Shown here: positions 1 through 11,209 of the stretch, one piece after another
Layout: each line of letters opens with the position of its first letter
Numbering within the stretch: position 1 is the stretch's first letter
NCBI RefSeq assembly: GCF_030445035.2
Contig: NC_080678.1
Coordinates: 116,317,947-116,381,946 of the forward strand
Direction: 5' to 3'
Length of the DNA stretch: 64,000 nt
DNA from: Dasypus novemcinctus
Lineage: Eukaryota > Chordata > Mammalia > Cingulata > Dasypodidae
Notes under the pieces: generated by a model
The model's database searches: none
What the model saw: the letters and a program-made list of their open reading frames with translations, nothing else
What the model was told of the DNA's origin: nothing
Position numbers and translations under genes: made by a program

Positions 1-46
1 TCTATGTGGGAGCAGGCCAGGATCCAGTTGTGTACTCCCCTTTCCT

Positions 47-960
47 TCATTGGTAGGATGTCTTGTCGGCAGGCATTGGTGGCCCTTCCAGAATGAGTTC
101 CCGGGCAAGGGCTTGCTGCGCATGCTCGCCAGGGACCTTGCACTTGCAGGCCTCCTGAACCCGGGATACGAAGTCGGCGAAGTCTTCATCTTTTCGTTGG
201 ACTAGCTTGGCAAGTGGCTCAGGTCTGGTGGCGGAGCAGCTGCAGAAAGCGCGGAAAGCCAGCTCGTGAAGTTGGAGCCAGAACTCGGGGGGGGGGGCGT
301 TGTGATATTGGGCCAGATTGGCAAATTGGCCCGTGCCTGTGTAAGCATCCGGGGGATGGCGAGCCCCGACACGGGCGTTGTGTGCCACTTGCTTTTCTGC
401 CTCTGATGTAAAGTGAGCACGCCAGTCGATGAATTGGCCGGGGGTTAGAATGGCCCGAGCAAGGGAAACCCAGTCATACGGAACCGCGAGCTGAGTGCTA
501 AGCTCCTCAAGCAAATGTTGGGCGTACGGGCTACCGAGGCCGTCCTCTTTAACTGCCTTGTGGAGGTTTTTTATTTTGTCGGCTGTAAAGGGGTACCGAT
601 CCTGCGGACGGTGCCGCGAGGGGGCGGCATTCAGCGGGTATAAGAGCGGCATCTGATGCGCGGGGGCCTCTGCCCGTGGGGGCCAAGTACCCATGGGCCC
701 TCTGGCGGATGAGGGATCCGCGGTGGGGGGTGCCCAGGGGGTGGGGAGAGAACGTGGCTCGTCCCAAGATGGCGGCGCCTCACAAGATGGCGGACTGCCC
801 CAGGGGGTAGGCGGCTTGTAAGATGGCGGCCGCTCCTCTTCCAGTGGGGGCCAAGATGGCACCGTGGCCGGAGGGGGCGGGTATAGGGGGAGGGACTTCC
901 CTTTATCCTCCCAAGAAGAAGGCGGAAGTTCGCCATCTTGGGGTAGGCGCGTCTGGTTTG
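47..960 (-). pseudogene. gag: ERV gag, proline-rich region and capsid (frameshifted)
   Basis: Continuation of gag in a different frame from the matrix part. The first ~125 codons are proline-rich and include PPSY (about 818-829), a PPxY-type late domain. After YPLNAA comes a betaretroviral-type capsid: the FTADKIKNLHKAV helix, then YDWVSLARAILTPGQFIDW, then a major-homology-like segment FADFVSRVQEA near 150-180. The frame stops at 47-49. Around 81-95 the neighbouring frame takes over with ACRQDILP, the spacing expected of the capsid C-terminal domain, so a one-base indel near 85-95 explains the stop better than a true end. A run of ten G at about 287-296 is another possible error site. Structural protein by homology; not functional as read. 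Confidence 0.8.
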
Positions 961-1367
961 GGCGGGCAAGAGTCCAGGGCGTTGTTGAGGCAGCTGGACA
1001 AGGACTCGGTGTTGGAATCACTGTCTGACTGAGACCCCTCTCCCTTGCTCTTACCGCAGGTGCAGTGGAAAGCGACCCAATTGACGGGGGTGCCCTGGAG
1101 GCACGAGCGAATGGCGATGAGCATGGGGAGAAGGCTGGGGGGAAAATGCTTGTTCTCATATTCCATAGCCGCCATGACGCGGTCAATGAGGTTAGTGTAT
1201 GTGTCCGGGTCCCACAGCTGGCAAGTGGAGAGCCAGGGGTTGAAAGGCAGCAAAAGGTCCCAGTACATTTGGAGCTGCTTTACTGAGACATTCATATGAT
1301 TGGTGTCTAAAAGGCTGGCAAGGGCCCTAACCTGAGGCGCCTGGTGGGAGGAAAGACGGCCGCCCAT
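903..1367 (-). pseudogene. gag: ERV gag, matrix part
   Basis: An open frame of 154 codons starts with MGG at 1367, a possible N-myristoylation start, about 80 bases after the primer-binding site. Its sequence (for example QMYWDLLLPFNPWL and LIDRVMAAMEYENKHFPPSL) has the helix-rich look of a retroviral matrix domain, followed by an acidic, serine-rich stretch. It ends in a stop at 903 while the capsid-bearing frame runs alongside it, so the two parts of gag are separated by a frameshift somewhere between about 1180 and 905. Matrix assignment is by position and general pattern; the capsid match is the firmer evidence. Confidence 0.65.
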
Positions 1368-1402
1368 GGCGCCGACGGCGGGGCCTAGCGAAGACGGGGG
1401 TC

Positions 1403-1408
1403 CTTACC
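1403..1408 (-). promoter_or_regulatory. ERV leader splice donor (candidate)
   Basis: The minus strand reads AAG|GTAAGG here, a near-consensus donor between the primer-binding site and the gag ATG. This is where retroviruses place the major donor for env-type spliced mRNA. No acceptor is inside the window. Confidence 0.5.
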
Positions 1409-1449
1409 TTGCGGGCGAGGCGGGTGGGGGTCTGGCCGGGAAGTTGTTG

Positions 1450-1467
1450 CCCCCATGTTGGACGCCA
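1450..1467 (-). other. ERV primer-binding site, tRNA-Lys1,2-like
   Basis: The minus strand reads TGGCGTCCAACATGGGGG two bases inside the LTR end. It differs at about three positions from the Lys1,2 primer site known in several betaretroviruses. Position and sequence together fix the LTR/leader junction. Confidence 0.75.
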
Positions 1468-1469
1468 AA

Positions 1470-1960
1470 TGTCGCAGTGTGGGCTCGCCTGGAGGGCCGC
1501 TGCAGGGGCAGTGTGGGCTCAGGCAGAGGGCTGCAACACACGGAGGGGCCTTCCGAGAAGGTGCTCCGGGGCCGGCAAGGTGCGGAGGACGCGCGGTGGG
1601 AAGAAGACTACCGAGGAGACCAGGATCTGTGCGCAAGTCTGATTTATTCAGGAAGTACAGCGGTTAATATAGGGCGAAGATGGGGGAGGGGCAGGGGGCA
1701 TGGCCGGGGGCCGGCAGATGGCTGATAGGCTCGTGCAGGAGTGCATCACTGGTTGCGGGCAGAAGACAGGGTAGCCAGGGTTCTCGGCGGCAGCGAGGCG
1801 GGGCTGTCATGGCGCGGCGGTGGCCCTTGGGGGAGAGGCGGGGTTAGGCCACCGAGGGGGAAGCGGGTGCAGCTGGGCAGAGGGGCGGGCAGTACGCCCG
1901 AACCCCAAGCGGAGGGCCTTACCGCCCGTTCCCGCCACCCGGGTCCGACTGTGAGCCCTG
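1470..1960 (-). mobile_element. 5' LTR of the ERV
   Basis: The LTR ends in CA at 1470-1471 (minus strand), directly before the primer-binding site. Inside, a TATATTAA box lies at 1664-1671 and AATAAA at 1643-1648. This close spacing implies a very short R region, as in betaretrovirus-like LTRs. The outer (U3) end lies around 1950-1975, where GC-rich DNA gives way to AT-rich DNA, but no clear inverted TG could be fixed. Length is therefore about 490 bases. Confidence 0.75.
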
Positions 1961-1974
1961 GGATTCAGATCTTA

Positions 1975-2940
1975 AGTTTGGGGAGAAAAAAAAACTTTTC
2001 TTGGATTAGAGTTTTAAATATTGTACTGTGTTGTTTTGTTTTTCTTCTTAAAGGAATCCAACAATATGCATACTGGATTTTACTTATTTGCCTACCATTC
2101 ATTTTAACCCCTCCCCTTATTTTAATTTTATTGAATGTTTTCCATTCCTTCTTCAGTGCTTTTAATTACATTTTTATTCATTCTATTATTCTTTGGGCAT
2201 CTTTAATTTAGTCTCAATTGCTGATGTGATATTGTCAACTTTACGTATTTGTTCCTGAGTTCAGTGAATTTTGCTTCATTTCTCTCCTGTCTTCTGTCCA
2301 TTTATGTTCTTAATTTTCATAATCCTGTTGAAGGTATTTTTCTCATACCCCCAAATGCTTTTTTGAGGAAATTTAATTTAGTTTGGAGTGTGATTCAGTT
2401 TTCCTCTGCCTCATGGTTGTTTATGGCCGTTTTCACTTTCATTTTTTGTTTTCTTCCTATGGCAATGTAGTATAAATTGAGACTCCTTTTATTTATGGAT
2501 TCCTTTGGTAGGCCTGGCTATTAGGGTTGTTTACACAATTCCCAGTTATAGAATGCTCTCCTCTGTAATGTAGCAAAGTGTGGTTTCTTTAATGGAGAAA
2601 TCTTTCAGGTGTAGCAGGGTAAAGAATTATTTGCCCTTTGATTTTTCGGTTCTCTTTTGTTCTGCACATGTTCCTTTGTGCCTCCTTTACTACCACGTCC
2701 ACCTCTAAATTTTGACACTATTCCAGAACTGCCAGTGCCTGTAGGGCACAAATATTAGGCTTTTCCATCTGCATCTGTTTTTTTCCTGCATCTTGGCCAT
2801 GTCATAATCATTTACTGACTCGTTAGCTCCTCAATATCATCCAACAGATTTTTTTAACAGTCAATTTGATTGATATTTTACCCTCAAATTCCAAGCAAAA
2901 ATAATAGGTCCATAATCATTAAAAGTCAGTAGTTTTTACC
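1975..2940. other. AT-rich DNA, unclassified
   Basis: Flank of the ERV. It has short open frames of low-complexity hydrophobic translation but no motif, splice pattern or repeat that I recognise. It may be old repeat-derived DNA. Confidence 0.4.
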
Positions 2941-2944
2941 CTGG

Positions 2945-3160
2945 GTTTGCTTTTTGGCTTTTCTTTTCTAAAAAATTATTAGGGTGACATACATAAAACA
3001 AATTTCCCAAGATAACTGCTTTCAGGTATAGGGTTCAGTGGTATTAAATACATTCACAATGTCATGCTACCATCCCTACCATCCGTGACCAACACGTTTC
3101 TACACCCTAGAAACTCTGAACCCATTAAGCCCTAACTCCCCATTTCCCACAGCAGATATA
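2945..3160 (-). mobile_element. L1 3' UTR fragment, antisense
   Basis: Shows the familiar antisense L1 3' UTR order: TTCAGTGGTATTAAATACATTCACAAT, then an accidental 'CATGCTACCATC..ACC' stretch, then a line of CCC(A/T)TTAAGCC and 'TAACTCCCCATTTCC'. Diverged. Confidence 0.55.
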
Positions 3161-3164
3161 TAAG

Positions 3165-4105
3165 TGCAGTTTCTGCACCCTGCCTGGTGTTCTGAGCAGG
3201 ACGGGTGGAGGGAAGGAGCTTGCTGTGTTGAGAGGCAGGACCCCCCCTCTGCAGATTCTCCTTCCAGCCCCCAGAGCAGAGCCAGGTGATCATTAAATGA
3301 AACTAACTGAGGAGTCAGCAATTTTGGCCATTAAAGTCTTGCTGGGACTTGAGGAGCAATTTGAGAATTGTCTTGCCAAGCCGGGTCCCTTTGAAGGCTG
3401 CATTTAGACAACACACTCTCATAATTTCACTGGGATTCTATAAGGCCCCATCTTCACAAGGGGCTCCCTAAACCTGCAAACATCCGCACTTCTGTCTCCA
3501 CAGTTTTTGGGAATCAGGTAGTTTTGATCCGGTCACTATAGGTTCTCTTGGCCACTTAATCTCTCCTCAGCCATGAATCCTGTTCTTTTTTTTTTTTTTT
3601 TTAAATAAAGTGTTCTTCTGTGCTGCCGGCCATGAGCTCCTTCTGGACACATGCTCGTGTCCCCTCCCCTGCCAGGTGCCTTGTCCTGCTTCCACCATGG
3701 GAAAGACCAGATGCTTCTGCCATTGCTTCAGAGTGAATTATTATCAATGCCACCGCTAGATTATTAAGTGACTGATATCCCATACATATTTCAACTTCAA
3801 TCCTGATTATGTGTTTTAGAATTAATGATGAAGAGCTCCTTTGAAATCACTTAACTTTCACAGGCTGTTTATTAAGTACCAGCCTCTTGTGATACAGGTG
3901 CTTCAAGAACTGCTTCCATTATCGATCATGTGAAAAAACATTTTGATGTTGTAAAAATAAAGATGCCCCTATTTTCAATTTGATAATGGTGTAGCTGTAT
4001 TTTGGGGGGTGGGGAGGGTAGAGTGTTTGGTAAAGAATATTTTCAGAGGCAAAAAATGTTTACTTTTAAAGAACTGGTGAAAAATGCAAATACATCTTAT
4101 CTACC
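3165..4105. other. Unclassified intergenic DNA
   Basis: No supported gene or RNA. A 16-base T run followed by AAATAAAG at about 3587-3608 could be a repeat tail, but the sequence beside it was not recognised. Confidence 0.35.
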
Positions 4106-4259
4106 CCTTTTAACGTCTGCCCATGAATTGTGTCCACTACCTCTTCTCAGGTGTTGTACGTCCCAGCCAGCAGATTCCAACAGCCCTCCCTGCATGTAAA
4201 CACCCCAACTGCCTGTCCACAGACTATCTCACCACCTTCCATTTGTCTGTTGATCTGTT

Positions 4260-4382
4260 TATCATTATCCCCTCCCATGACCCGTTCCTGAAGAAGGTAA
4301 ACGCAGGGAGCGGGCACTGTGTCTCCAAGACCCTGGCACATGGTAAACACTAATTTTTTTCTTTAACGAGTAAATGAATAAT
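4260..4382 (+). mobile_element. L2-like 3' end fragment
   Basis: GGGCACTGTGTCTCCAAG...CCTGGCACATGGTAAACACT followed by GAGTAAATGAAT resembles the 3' end of L2 (CCTGGCACATAGTAGG...TGAATGAA). Diverged and short. Confidence 0.45.
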
Positions 4383-5435
4383 CTGGTTAGGAATGCAAAG
4401 TACCAGCCAGTTGTTGAATGAGGGGCACTGAGGAGCCAGAGGGATGCAGATCCAGAGCTGCGCCTGCTCTGCCCTGGCCTGGCCTGCGGCAGGCATCATT
4501 AATCTAACTCAGAACATGGGAGTCCACGGAGACCCCAGCTCAGAAGCCTCACTGTGCAGCCCTCCAGGGAGCCACTCCCCACCCTTGAGAGTTGAGCGGG
4601 GTAGAGTGGAAGGTGCACCTTGTGAAGAGGCTGTGCATTCCTTGAGGATGCCCGAGGAGCCAGGGAGGCTTCCTGGAAGAGGTGGCAGGGTGGGCCTGAA
4701 AGGCATTGGGGGCAGAAGGGGAGAGAAAGGAATACTTTGGGGGTGGGGAATAGTGTAAGATTTGGAGGAAATAACGAAGTAGAGGGGAGGGTGTGTGATA
4801 GGCTGGCTCAGGGACCTGCTGGGCTGCCCCAGATCAGCTCCTGCAGGGTGGCACAGCTTGGCACCTATGCAGAGCCTTGCCTTCTGCCAGCTGGAGAGGA
4901 GAAGTTAGGGGGTCTGAGGAAAGGAGAGGCAAAGTGTGTGCACCGCTCAGGACGCAGGGCAGAACACGTTTCCAGTCGTGAGAGAACGGAGGTGATTTCC
5001 TGGGTTCCTTACGATCAAGAGTTGAGAGGTGTGTCGAGGGGCCTTTGTCGCATGCAGCCTGATGCAGCCTCTCCTGACACCCACCCAGGAGGGCACAAAT
5101 CTCCTCTGCCCTGGGCCCAGGGCCCCCTCCTTTCCTTGGGTCACACCCAGTGGTAGGAACCTGTCTCCCTTCTCCAGGAGCCTGCGAGGAAGCCCCCGAG
5201 GGCAAGGACCCCCTTCCCTCTCCCCCAGGGGACTACTGCGGAAGCCTCATGCCCTGGGTTTAGGAGGATGTGCATTTTTCTTATGCTGATGACAAAGCCA
5301 TACATATTCACCAGAGAAAGTGTGGGAAACAGCCAACAGGGATAAATGAAGAGAAGAGGAGTCGAAAGAGAGCAGGAGAGAGATGAGGCCCCCCTATCCT
5401 GAGAGTGCTTGTGATCGCCTGCTGTGTGAGTCCAT
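4383..5435. other. Moderately GC-rich, unclassified DNA
   Basis: Several overlapping open frames occur on both strands (such as 4737-5156 and 4834-5205), as expected in GC-rich DNA. None has a recognisable domain or convincing exon borders. Confidence 0.4.
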
Positions 5436-5439
5436 GCAC

Positions 5440-5675
5440 ACGCGTACATGTGACATGGAACATGTATGCTTCCCAGCACTTCTGCACACATGTTGTGCAG
5501 ACATACACACACATGCTAGATGCAGACATGGAGACACACTCACCACACATATACATGCACAAACATGTGCATACATGCAGAGGCACACAAACACGCATAT
5601 GCAGACAGAAACACACGTACACAGGGCTACTTGCACACACAGACACATCGCACACGTGTGCACACACACACTCAG
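5440..5675. repeat. Degenerate CA/CATA microsatellite
   Basis: About 230 bases of ACACAC, ACATGC and ACATAC units with interruptions, ending in CACACACACACTC. The histidine/threonine/cysteine-rich open frames here on both strands are by-products of the repeat. Confidence 0.85.
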
Positions 5676-5835
5676 ATGGGCTGTGTTTTAATCGCTGTCT
5701 GTGGCCCAGGGCCGGCGTTCCTCCCACATGACGTCCATGGAAACCTCTCTGTCACCCATTTTCTCCTTTTCTTCCCGTGACCTTGGCCTTTACCCTGCCT
5801 TGAGCTCTGTGTTACCTTAAAAGTTACTTTGTGTT

Positions 5836-5935
5836 TGGTGACTACATTTTGGAGCACTGCTGCTCCGCATGGATAATAGTTTATGCTGTAGTTTACCCTC
5901 TCCCCGAGTCCACCCAGTGGGTTATGGCAGCTCTT
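5836..5935 (-). mobile_element. L1 3' UTR fragment, antisense
   Basis: TTTTGGAGCACTGCTGC..CATGGATAATAGTTTA...AGTGGGTTATGGCAG closely matches the L1 3' UTR copies at about 20940-21020 and 43580-43660 in this window. Only ~100 bases remain. Confidence 0.7.
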
Positions 5936-6099
5936 CTCTCAACATCCACTCAAAAAATAAGTGATATGCTAAGGAAAAACAGGAATATCATTTCTTTTTC
6001 TTTAGAAGGCTTTTACAGTTCTTTGATTCTGAAACTATGTATTTGTTTTAAGTACCTTTATTAAAAATAATTAAAAATTAAATGTAAAAAATTAAAAAG

Positions 6100-8400
6100 A
6101 AAAGTTACTTTGCAGATTTCACCAGTGAAGATGGATGGCTCCGAGCTTTAATGCTCTCTGAGCTCTTCCTGCAGCAGGGCGGCCTGTGGGGGGAGTGCAG
6201 GACGCTGTCTCTCTGTGGGCCTGCCCTGTTCCTGGCCATCTTTGGAGTGCTGTTGGGGGTGGGTGTTGGGCGTTTGTCCCGGGCCATGGAGCTTGCTGAG
6301 ACCCGCCTGTGCTTTCCTTGGGCTCTTCCATGGTTTCCATCCACTTCACCCCTGCTCCTCCCCCAGGGCCCCTGCTCACCCTCCCCCCTCCCCCCTCCCG
6401 CCTCCTCGCTGGCCTCAGCCCACCCACCACGCTCAGCCCGCCCAGGCGTCCTGGGCCTCCCCAGCTCCCGTGGCCCTTGGGATGCCAGCTCTGCCCCCCA
6501 CACCCCTTCTCTTCGCGCCCTGAGTGCCTGTCCCCCAATCTCCCATCTCTCACCATGCGTGCCTTCCCCCTCCCCAGCTCCCTGCACCTCTCATGCGTCA
6601 CCCTGCGTCACCCCCACCTTCAGTGCAGCCCTCATCTGCCCAGCCCTGCGTGTTTGCCACCTCGCCCTCCTCCACGCCCTGGCTCCCTCCAGCCTGCGCT
6701 GTGCTGTGCCTCCTCAGCATCACTTCCTGCAGTCTCTGGGCCAGCCTACAGCAGTGCCTGTTTCTGAGTCCCTGCACACCCACGCAGGCAGAGGATCTGA
6801 GCTTGGCCTTGTTCACAGGTCTGGCAGGAGCCTTTGGTGGGCCCTGCCTGCCCGACACCCCTGGGGCGTGGCTGCCCCCTGCTCAGCCCAGCCCTGCACC
6901 CCAGTCTCTTCTCACACTACTGCTGCCTGCCTTGGGACGCTGATCATGGAGGGCGGCTCAGGAGGGGTTTGGGGCGACCGGCATCCCCTCGGCCTGCAGG
7001 AGGCAGACGCCTGATGGCTGAGCTCCTGAGCACCTGAGTGAAGAGGCAACTCACCTGTGCGGCCCCTCTGGTGCAGGTGCAGCCGTGACTCGCAGCTGAT
7101 GGCCGAGGACACTGCATTTTCAGTTACCGCTGCTGTCCCTCAGCCAGGCCACCCCTGGGCCTGCGCTGGGGTGATGCCTGGCTCCTGGAGGCAAAGTGGG
7201 ATTACGGCCCTCCTCTGGTGTTTATGTGGGCAGGGAGGTGGGTCCCAGGCCCGGCCGGGTGGGCAGGGGCACGGCAGAGCCTCCTGCTGCTGCAGCGCTC
7301 CTCCGGGAACCCTTGCCCCGTGGGCGGGCAGGAAGAACCAGCTCTGCGGGCAAGCACTTTGGGAAGGCTCCTCTGGACAGGGCTGCCACTCCAGGGTGCC
7401 AGGCGTGTGGCTGCGGGCGGGCTTGCTTCCCTTAGTTCTCACAGCACTGGAGCGCTGCTGGGCCCCTGGGCACACTGCCGTGCGAGGGAAGTCCCATGGC
7501 GGGGAACCAGAGCCCCCAGCGGCACCAGCCTTGCTCCGTCCCGGAAGCTCAGGGGTGTCAGGGCACCCTGAGTCACACCACTGAACCGCAGGGCCCCTGC
7601 TGTTTTGCTGGCCACCTCGAGCAGGTCCGTGCTGCTTCTAAGCCTTGCTCTGTGGGGTGGGCAGAGGCTGTGCCCAGAGTGCATGGGGCTGTGGGTATTG
7701 GGTGTGACCCCACCTTAGGGTGGTGCTCAGAGCCCCTCCTGGAGGTCTAGAAGAACCCAGGGGGCAGGTGCAGAGGGTGGGCATGGGGCCAGGCCTGGGG
7801 CCGGGCGGAGCAGGAGCCCCCCACACGCTCGAAGATGGCGGAAGGACAGTGGACTGGCCGTCCTGCTGGGTGCACGTCCTCAGCCTGACCCCAGCTCCTA
7901 GGAGGATTTGGGACATCAGCTGGGGCTCTGCACACTCCTGTGCCTCGGTTTCCCTCCCTGTAACATGGAGAAGGGGACATGTCAGACTCCATGGCCCGTC
8001 GCTCCCTCCTGCCCACCTCCGGCCCGAGCCATTGCTGCAAGCCCTCTCCATGGCCAAGGCACTGTCCTCAGCCCTCGCCTCCCCCTGGGGAGGGGGCACC
8101 CTCTACCCATCCCTGTCACAGTGGCAGGAGAACCGCATCCCCAAATCCACCTTGTGGGGAAGAAAGCATCTTCAACTCCTGGTGCTGCCACGACCAAGCA
8201 CCACACGCTGGGGCTTAAACGACAGAAGAGGATTCCCGCAGGCCCCGAGTCCAGAATCCAGACCTGGCCAGGCTCCCTCTGGGGCCTGCAGGGGAGACTT
8301 CCCACACCCCTCTGCCGGCTTCTGGCAGGGGCAGGCTGCCAAGCCAGGGCATCCCACCTTGGCTGCCCTGTAGCCTTCTCCCCTCTGTCTCTCTGTGTGT
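6100..8400. other. GC-rich, repeat-poor block, left part; no gene recognised
   Basis: Long open frames (6151-7014 plus strand, 287 codons; 6105-6587 minus strand, 160 codons) overlap in several frames and give proline-, serine- and alanine-rich translations without domains. A MIR/L2-like phrase (CCTCGGTTTCCCTCCCTGTAACATGGAG, 7932-7968) is the only repeat trace. Real exons cannot be excluded, but none can be supported from the sequence alone. Confidence 0.4.
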
Positions 8401-8410
8401 CTCCTCCTCC

Positions 8411-8492
8411 TTTTTATTTGAGGTATCGGGGATCGAACCCAGAACCTCATACATGGGAAGCAGGTGCTCAACCACCGAGCCACATCCAGTCC
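8411..8492 (-). mobile_element. DAS-type SINE, short head fragment
   Basis: GAGGTATCGGGGATCGAACCC...CATGGGAAGCAGGTGCTCAACCACCGAGCCACAT is the antisense tRNA-like head with B box and A box. Confidence 0.8.
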
Positions 8493-10830
8493 TCTCTCCT
8501 TGTAAGGACACTGGTTGTACTGGATTAGGGCCCATCCCAAGGGCCGTCAGAGGTTCAGGGGTTAGGACTCAAGCAAGTGCTTTTGGGAGCCGCCGTTCAA
8601 CCCATAACAGAACATTGAGTCCCATTTTATGATGGGGAGACCGAGGCTCCCAGAGGCCAGCCACAGCGGGTGTCTGCCTCCCAAATCAAGAGCTCAGACT
8701 CAGCCAGGGGTGGCTGACCGTAAGTCTCATGTCCTTTTAATGGCACCCTCTGGCCCAGAGACAAAATCACCCTTGGGCACAGAGCGGCCTCCATGGGCCC
8801 CCAAGGTGGAGGCTGCCCGGCCCAAGTCCCGTGGCTTCCAGAAGGCCCAGCCTCAGGGCCATGCCCTGGCACTCCTGCCCCCACGTGCCAGGACTGCTGC
8901 AGCCCGTGGAACCCCAGCCTCAGAGCTTGGGGGCCGGGTCCTGTGTCAGACTTCCCCAGTGGAGCCCTCCGGCCCAGACAGGTCCCGTGGAGGGGTGTGC
9001 TCCGTGGACAGCAGGCGGGCCCTCATCATGGACCCAGGAAGCTCCTGTGAGCGCCCCGTGAACGTCCATCCCACCCTGCAGTCCCAGCTCCGGGGGGCAC
9101 CCTCCCCTCCTGCGGCATTGCACAGTTGCTGTGGCGAACAAGGGCCTTCCAGGTGGTCCTGGGGACCCACAGCGCCCGCTGGGCAGTGCAGGACACTGGA
9201 CAAGGTCTCTTGGCAGTCAGCAGGTGGAAGGAGGGTGCCTGGGTGTCCCCTGGGGGCAGGTGTCCAAAGGGGCCATGTCTCTGGAAGGCGGCAGCTGCCT
9301 GAAGCCGCAGTGGGTGCTGAGCCCGCGCTGCCCCATCTTGGGGCGCTCTGGGGCGAGGGTGCTCCGTGCAGCCCCTGAGATTGGCTGGTGGCCCCTGGGT
9401 CCCACCCCCACCTGTGGGGCACACCTTCCCACCCACAGCCACCCACCCAGGGGGCTGGGCCCTGGGGAAAGGCCCAGCGCCCGAGGCCCTGCAGGCAGCG
9501 TCTTCCTCCCTCTTCGCCATAGGGAGAAGCTGTGGCCTGAGGTTGGGGCTCACACGGAGAGGCAGGGACCCCACAGCAGCGGGGTGCACGGAGCCCCTGG
9601 GCACAGTGGGGCCCGGAAGGGCTTGGCGGAGTGAGGGGGGCACCGGGGCGGTTTCTGGGACTCACTAAGTGTTTCATTCGTTTTGTTCCTGCTGTGCCAG
9701 TGCCCCAAGAGCTGGGCACCGTCCCTGTGTCGGGCAGGAGTGGACGGCTCAGAGCGCCCCGCCCTGCCCGCTGTGGGCTGTGGGGTGATCGGCAGGAGCG
9801 CAGCTCGGCGGGATGGGGAGGGGGTGTCCCTGCAGGAATGGGGAGCTGGACCACGGCGTGCACGATGGCATGCGGCCCTCAGAGAGCTCCTGTCCCTCTG
9901 TCCTCAGGGAGCTGACTCCTCTTCGACTCGGTTTCTCCAGGGGCTGCACCACCTGCTCCTGCCTGGGGGTGGTGGACGCTGGCTGACCGGTGGTCCCACG
10001 GCCTGGCCCCATCCTTGAGCCTGCACCCGAGGGAACCGGCCTCCTGCCTCTGCAGGGTCCTGCCGAGCCCTGGCTGCCTCCTTGCCTGTGCTGCTGTGGG
10101 GGTCCTTGGGGACCTTGGCAGCCCTTGGGGACCCTGGGGACTGGCTTCCTCTGCTCTGCGAGGTCCGTGAGCCTATCCCCCGTCCTTAGGTCACCTGCAT
10201 CTTCCAGAACCGCTGGGACACCTCTCACCCCTTACTGCCCTCCCCACCGGCGGCCTTTGACCCTGCTTCTGGGGGAGCAGAGCCGTGAGGCCATGTTTAC
10301 CCACAGCCTGCCTTTTCCCTGGGGGGCTGAGAGAGAGGCCGAGGCCCCCGATATCCCCCAAACGCTCCTCCCCCCGCGCCAGCTGTCTTGTCTAGGGTGC
10401 AGCCAGTAGCAGGCCTGGAAGGGCCCTGGGGCACACGTGCTGCCCCTGCCCTGCCCCAGCCTTGCTTTTTCTCCCTGACACCTTGATTGTGGCACGTGGG
10501 TTTGAAGTGTAAGATGCATGAGTCCTTGGTGATGTGCCAGGCGGGGAAAGCATCTGTGCAAGCAGCCTGGGCTCCAGAAACCAGCCCCTGCTGGGCGCCC
10601 CAGTCCCCGCGAGCCCCCACCCGCCTAGTCCCTCGCCCCAGGGATCAGCCCTCCTGCCCTCCAGCCTCACAGGCGCACCTTGCTGTGTGCGGCTGTCCCC
10701 CTTCCCACACGCGGCTGCCCCATCCGCGGTGTGGACCATCACAGTGCGCTCAGCCGACCTGCCAGGACCGGCCCACCTCGGCTGGGAGACGGCAGTCGGC
10801 CCTGGGCCGGGCCAAGCAGGTTCCTAAAGA
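8493..10830. other. GC-rich, repeat-poor block, right part; no gene recognised
   Basis: Long overlapping frames (8629-9378 plus, 8946-9863 minus, 305 codons) arise on both strands from high GC. No signal peptide, domain or catalytic motif was recognised. The block ends sharply near 10830, where AT-rich DNA begins. Confidence 0.4.
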
Positions 10831-11209
10831 AAAGTCTTTCTGTGGTCTGTTAGCCATTTCAGAACTTTGGAAATGTTATAGTCAATTCACTAGAAAGTGA
10901 TTGGAAAAAAAACCCAGAGCTGTTGAGTGCCTTTGTAGCACCAGGCCAAAGCATCTTAGAAGCTCTAGTGTTGATTGATTAATCATCAAAGTTGTTTAAA
11001 AATATTTAAATTTTTAGATGTATTAATATTTAAAAAGATAACAAAACAAGAGATCCATTTGGGGAAATTTTCCCTCCAAAGTATTTTTCTAAAAGTTCAG
11101 ATACTTAAAGTACTCTGAAAAATTCATTATGAGTGACAGATAAGTGAGACATTATTTACTCTAGTTCTAGAGACTGGGAATCATTTGTCTCTTAGGACCT
11201 TCCCATTAC

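Larger units (their letters stand above)
1..1960 (-). mobile_element. 5' end of a betaretrovirus-like endogenous provirus (class II ERV), truncated by window start
   Basis: On the minus strand the order is LTR, primer-binding site, splice donor, then gag; pol and the 3' LTR would lie left of position 1. The gag capsid pattern, the Lys-type primer site and the very short R region all fit class II (HERV-K/IAP/betaretrovirus-like) elements. Gag is broken by at least two frame changes, so the copy is defective as read. The whole segment is far richer in G+C than the AT-rich DNA that follows at 1975, which marks the insertion edge. The outer LTR end is uncertain by about 20 bases because the partner LTR and TSD cannot be seen. 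Confidence 0.85.

Noticed and set aside
5383-5731. Histidine/cysteine-rich overlapping frames
   Set aside because: Translation of the CA/CATA microsatellite.
6151-7014. 287-codon open frame (and 8629-9378, 8946-9863) as possible genes
   Set aside because: Overlapping long frames on both strands in GC-rich DNA, low-complexity composition and no domain or exon signals.
8411-8492. tRNA-like sequences with A and B boxes
   Set aside because: They are the heads of SINEs with A-rich tails and TSDs; they lack the paired stems of a working tRNA gene.
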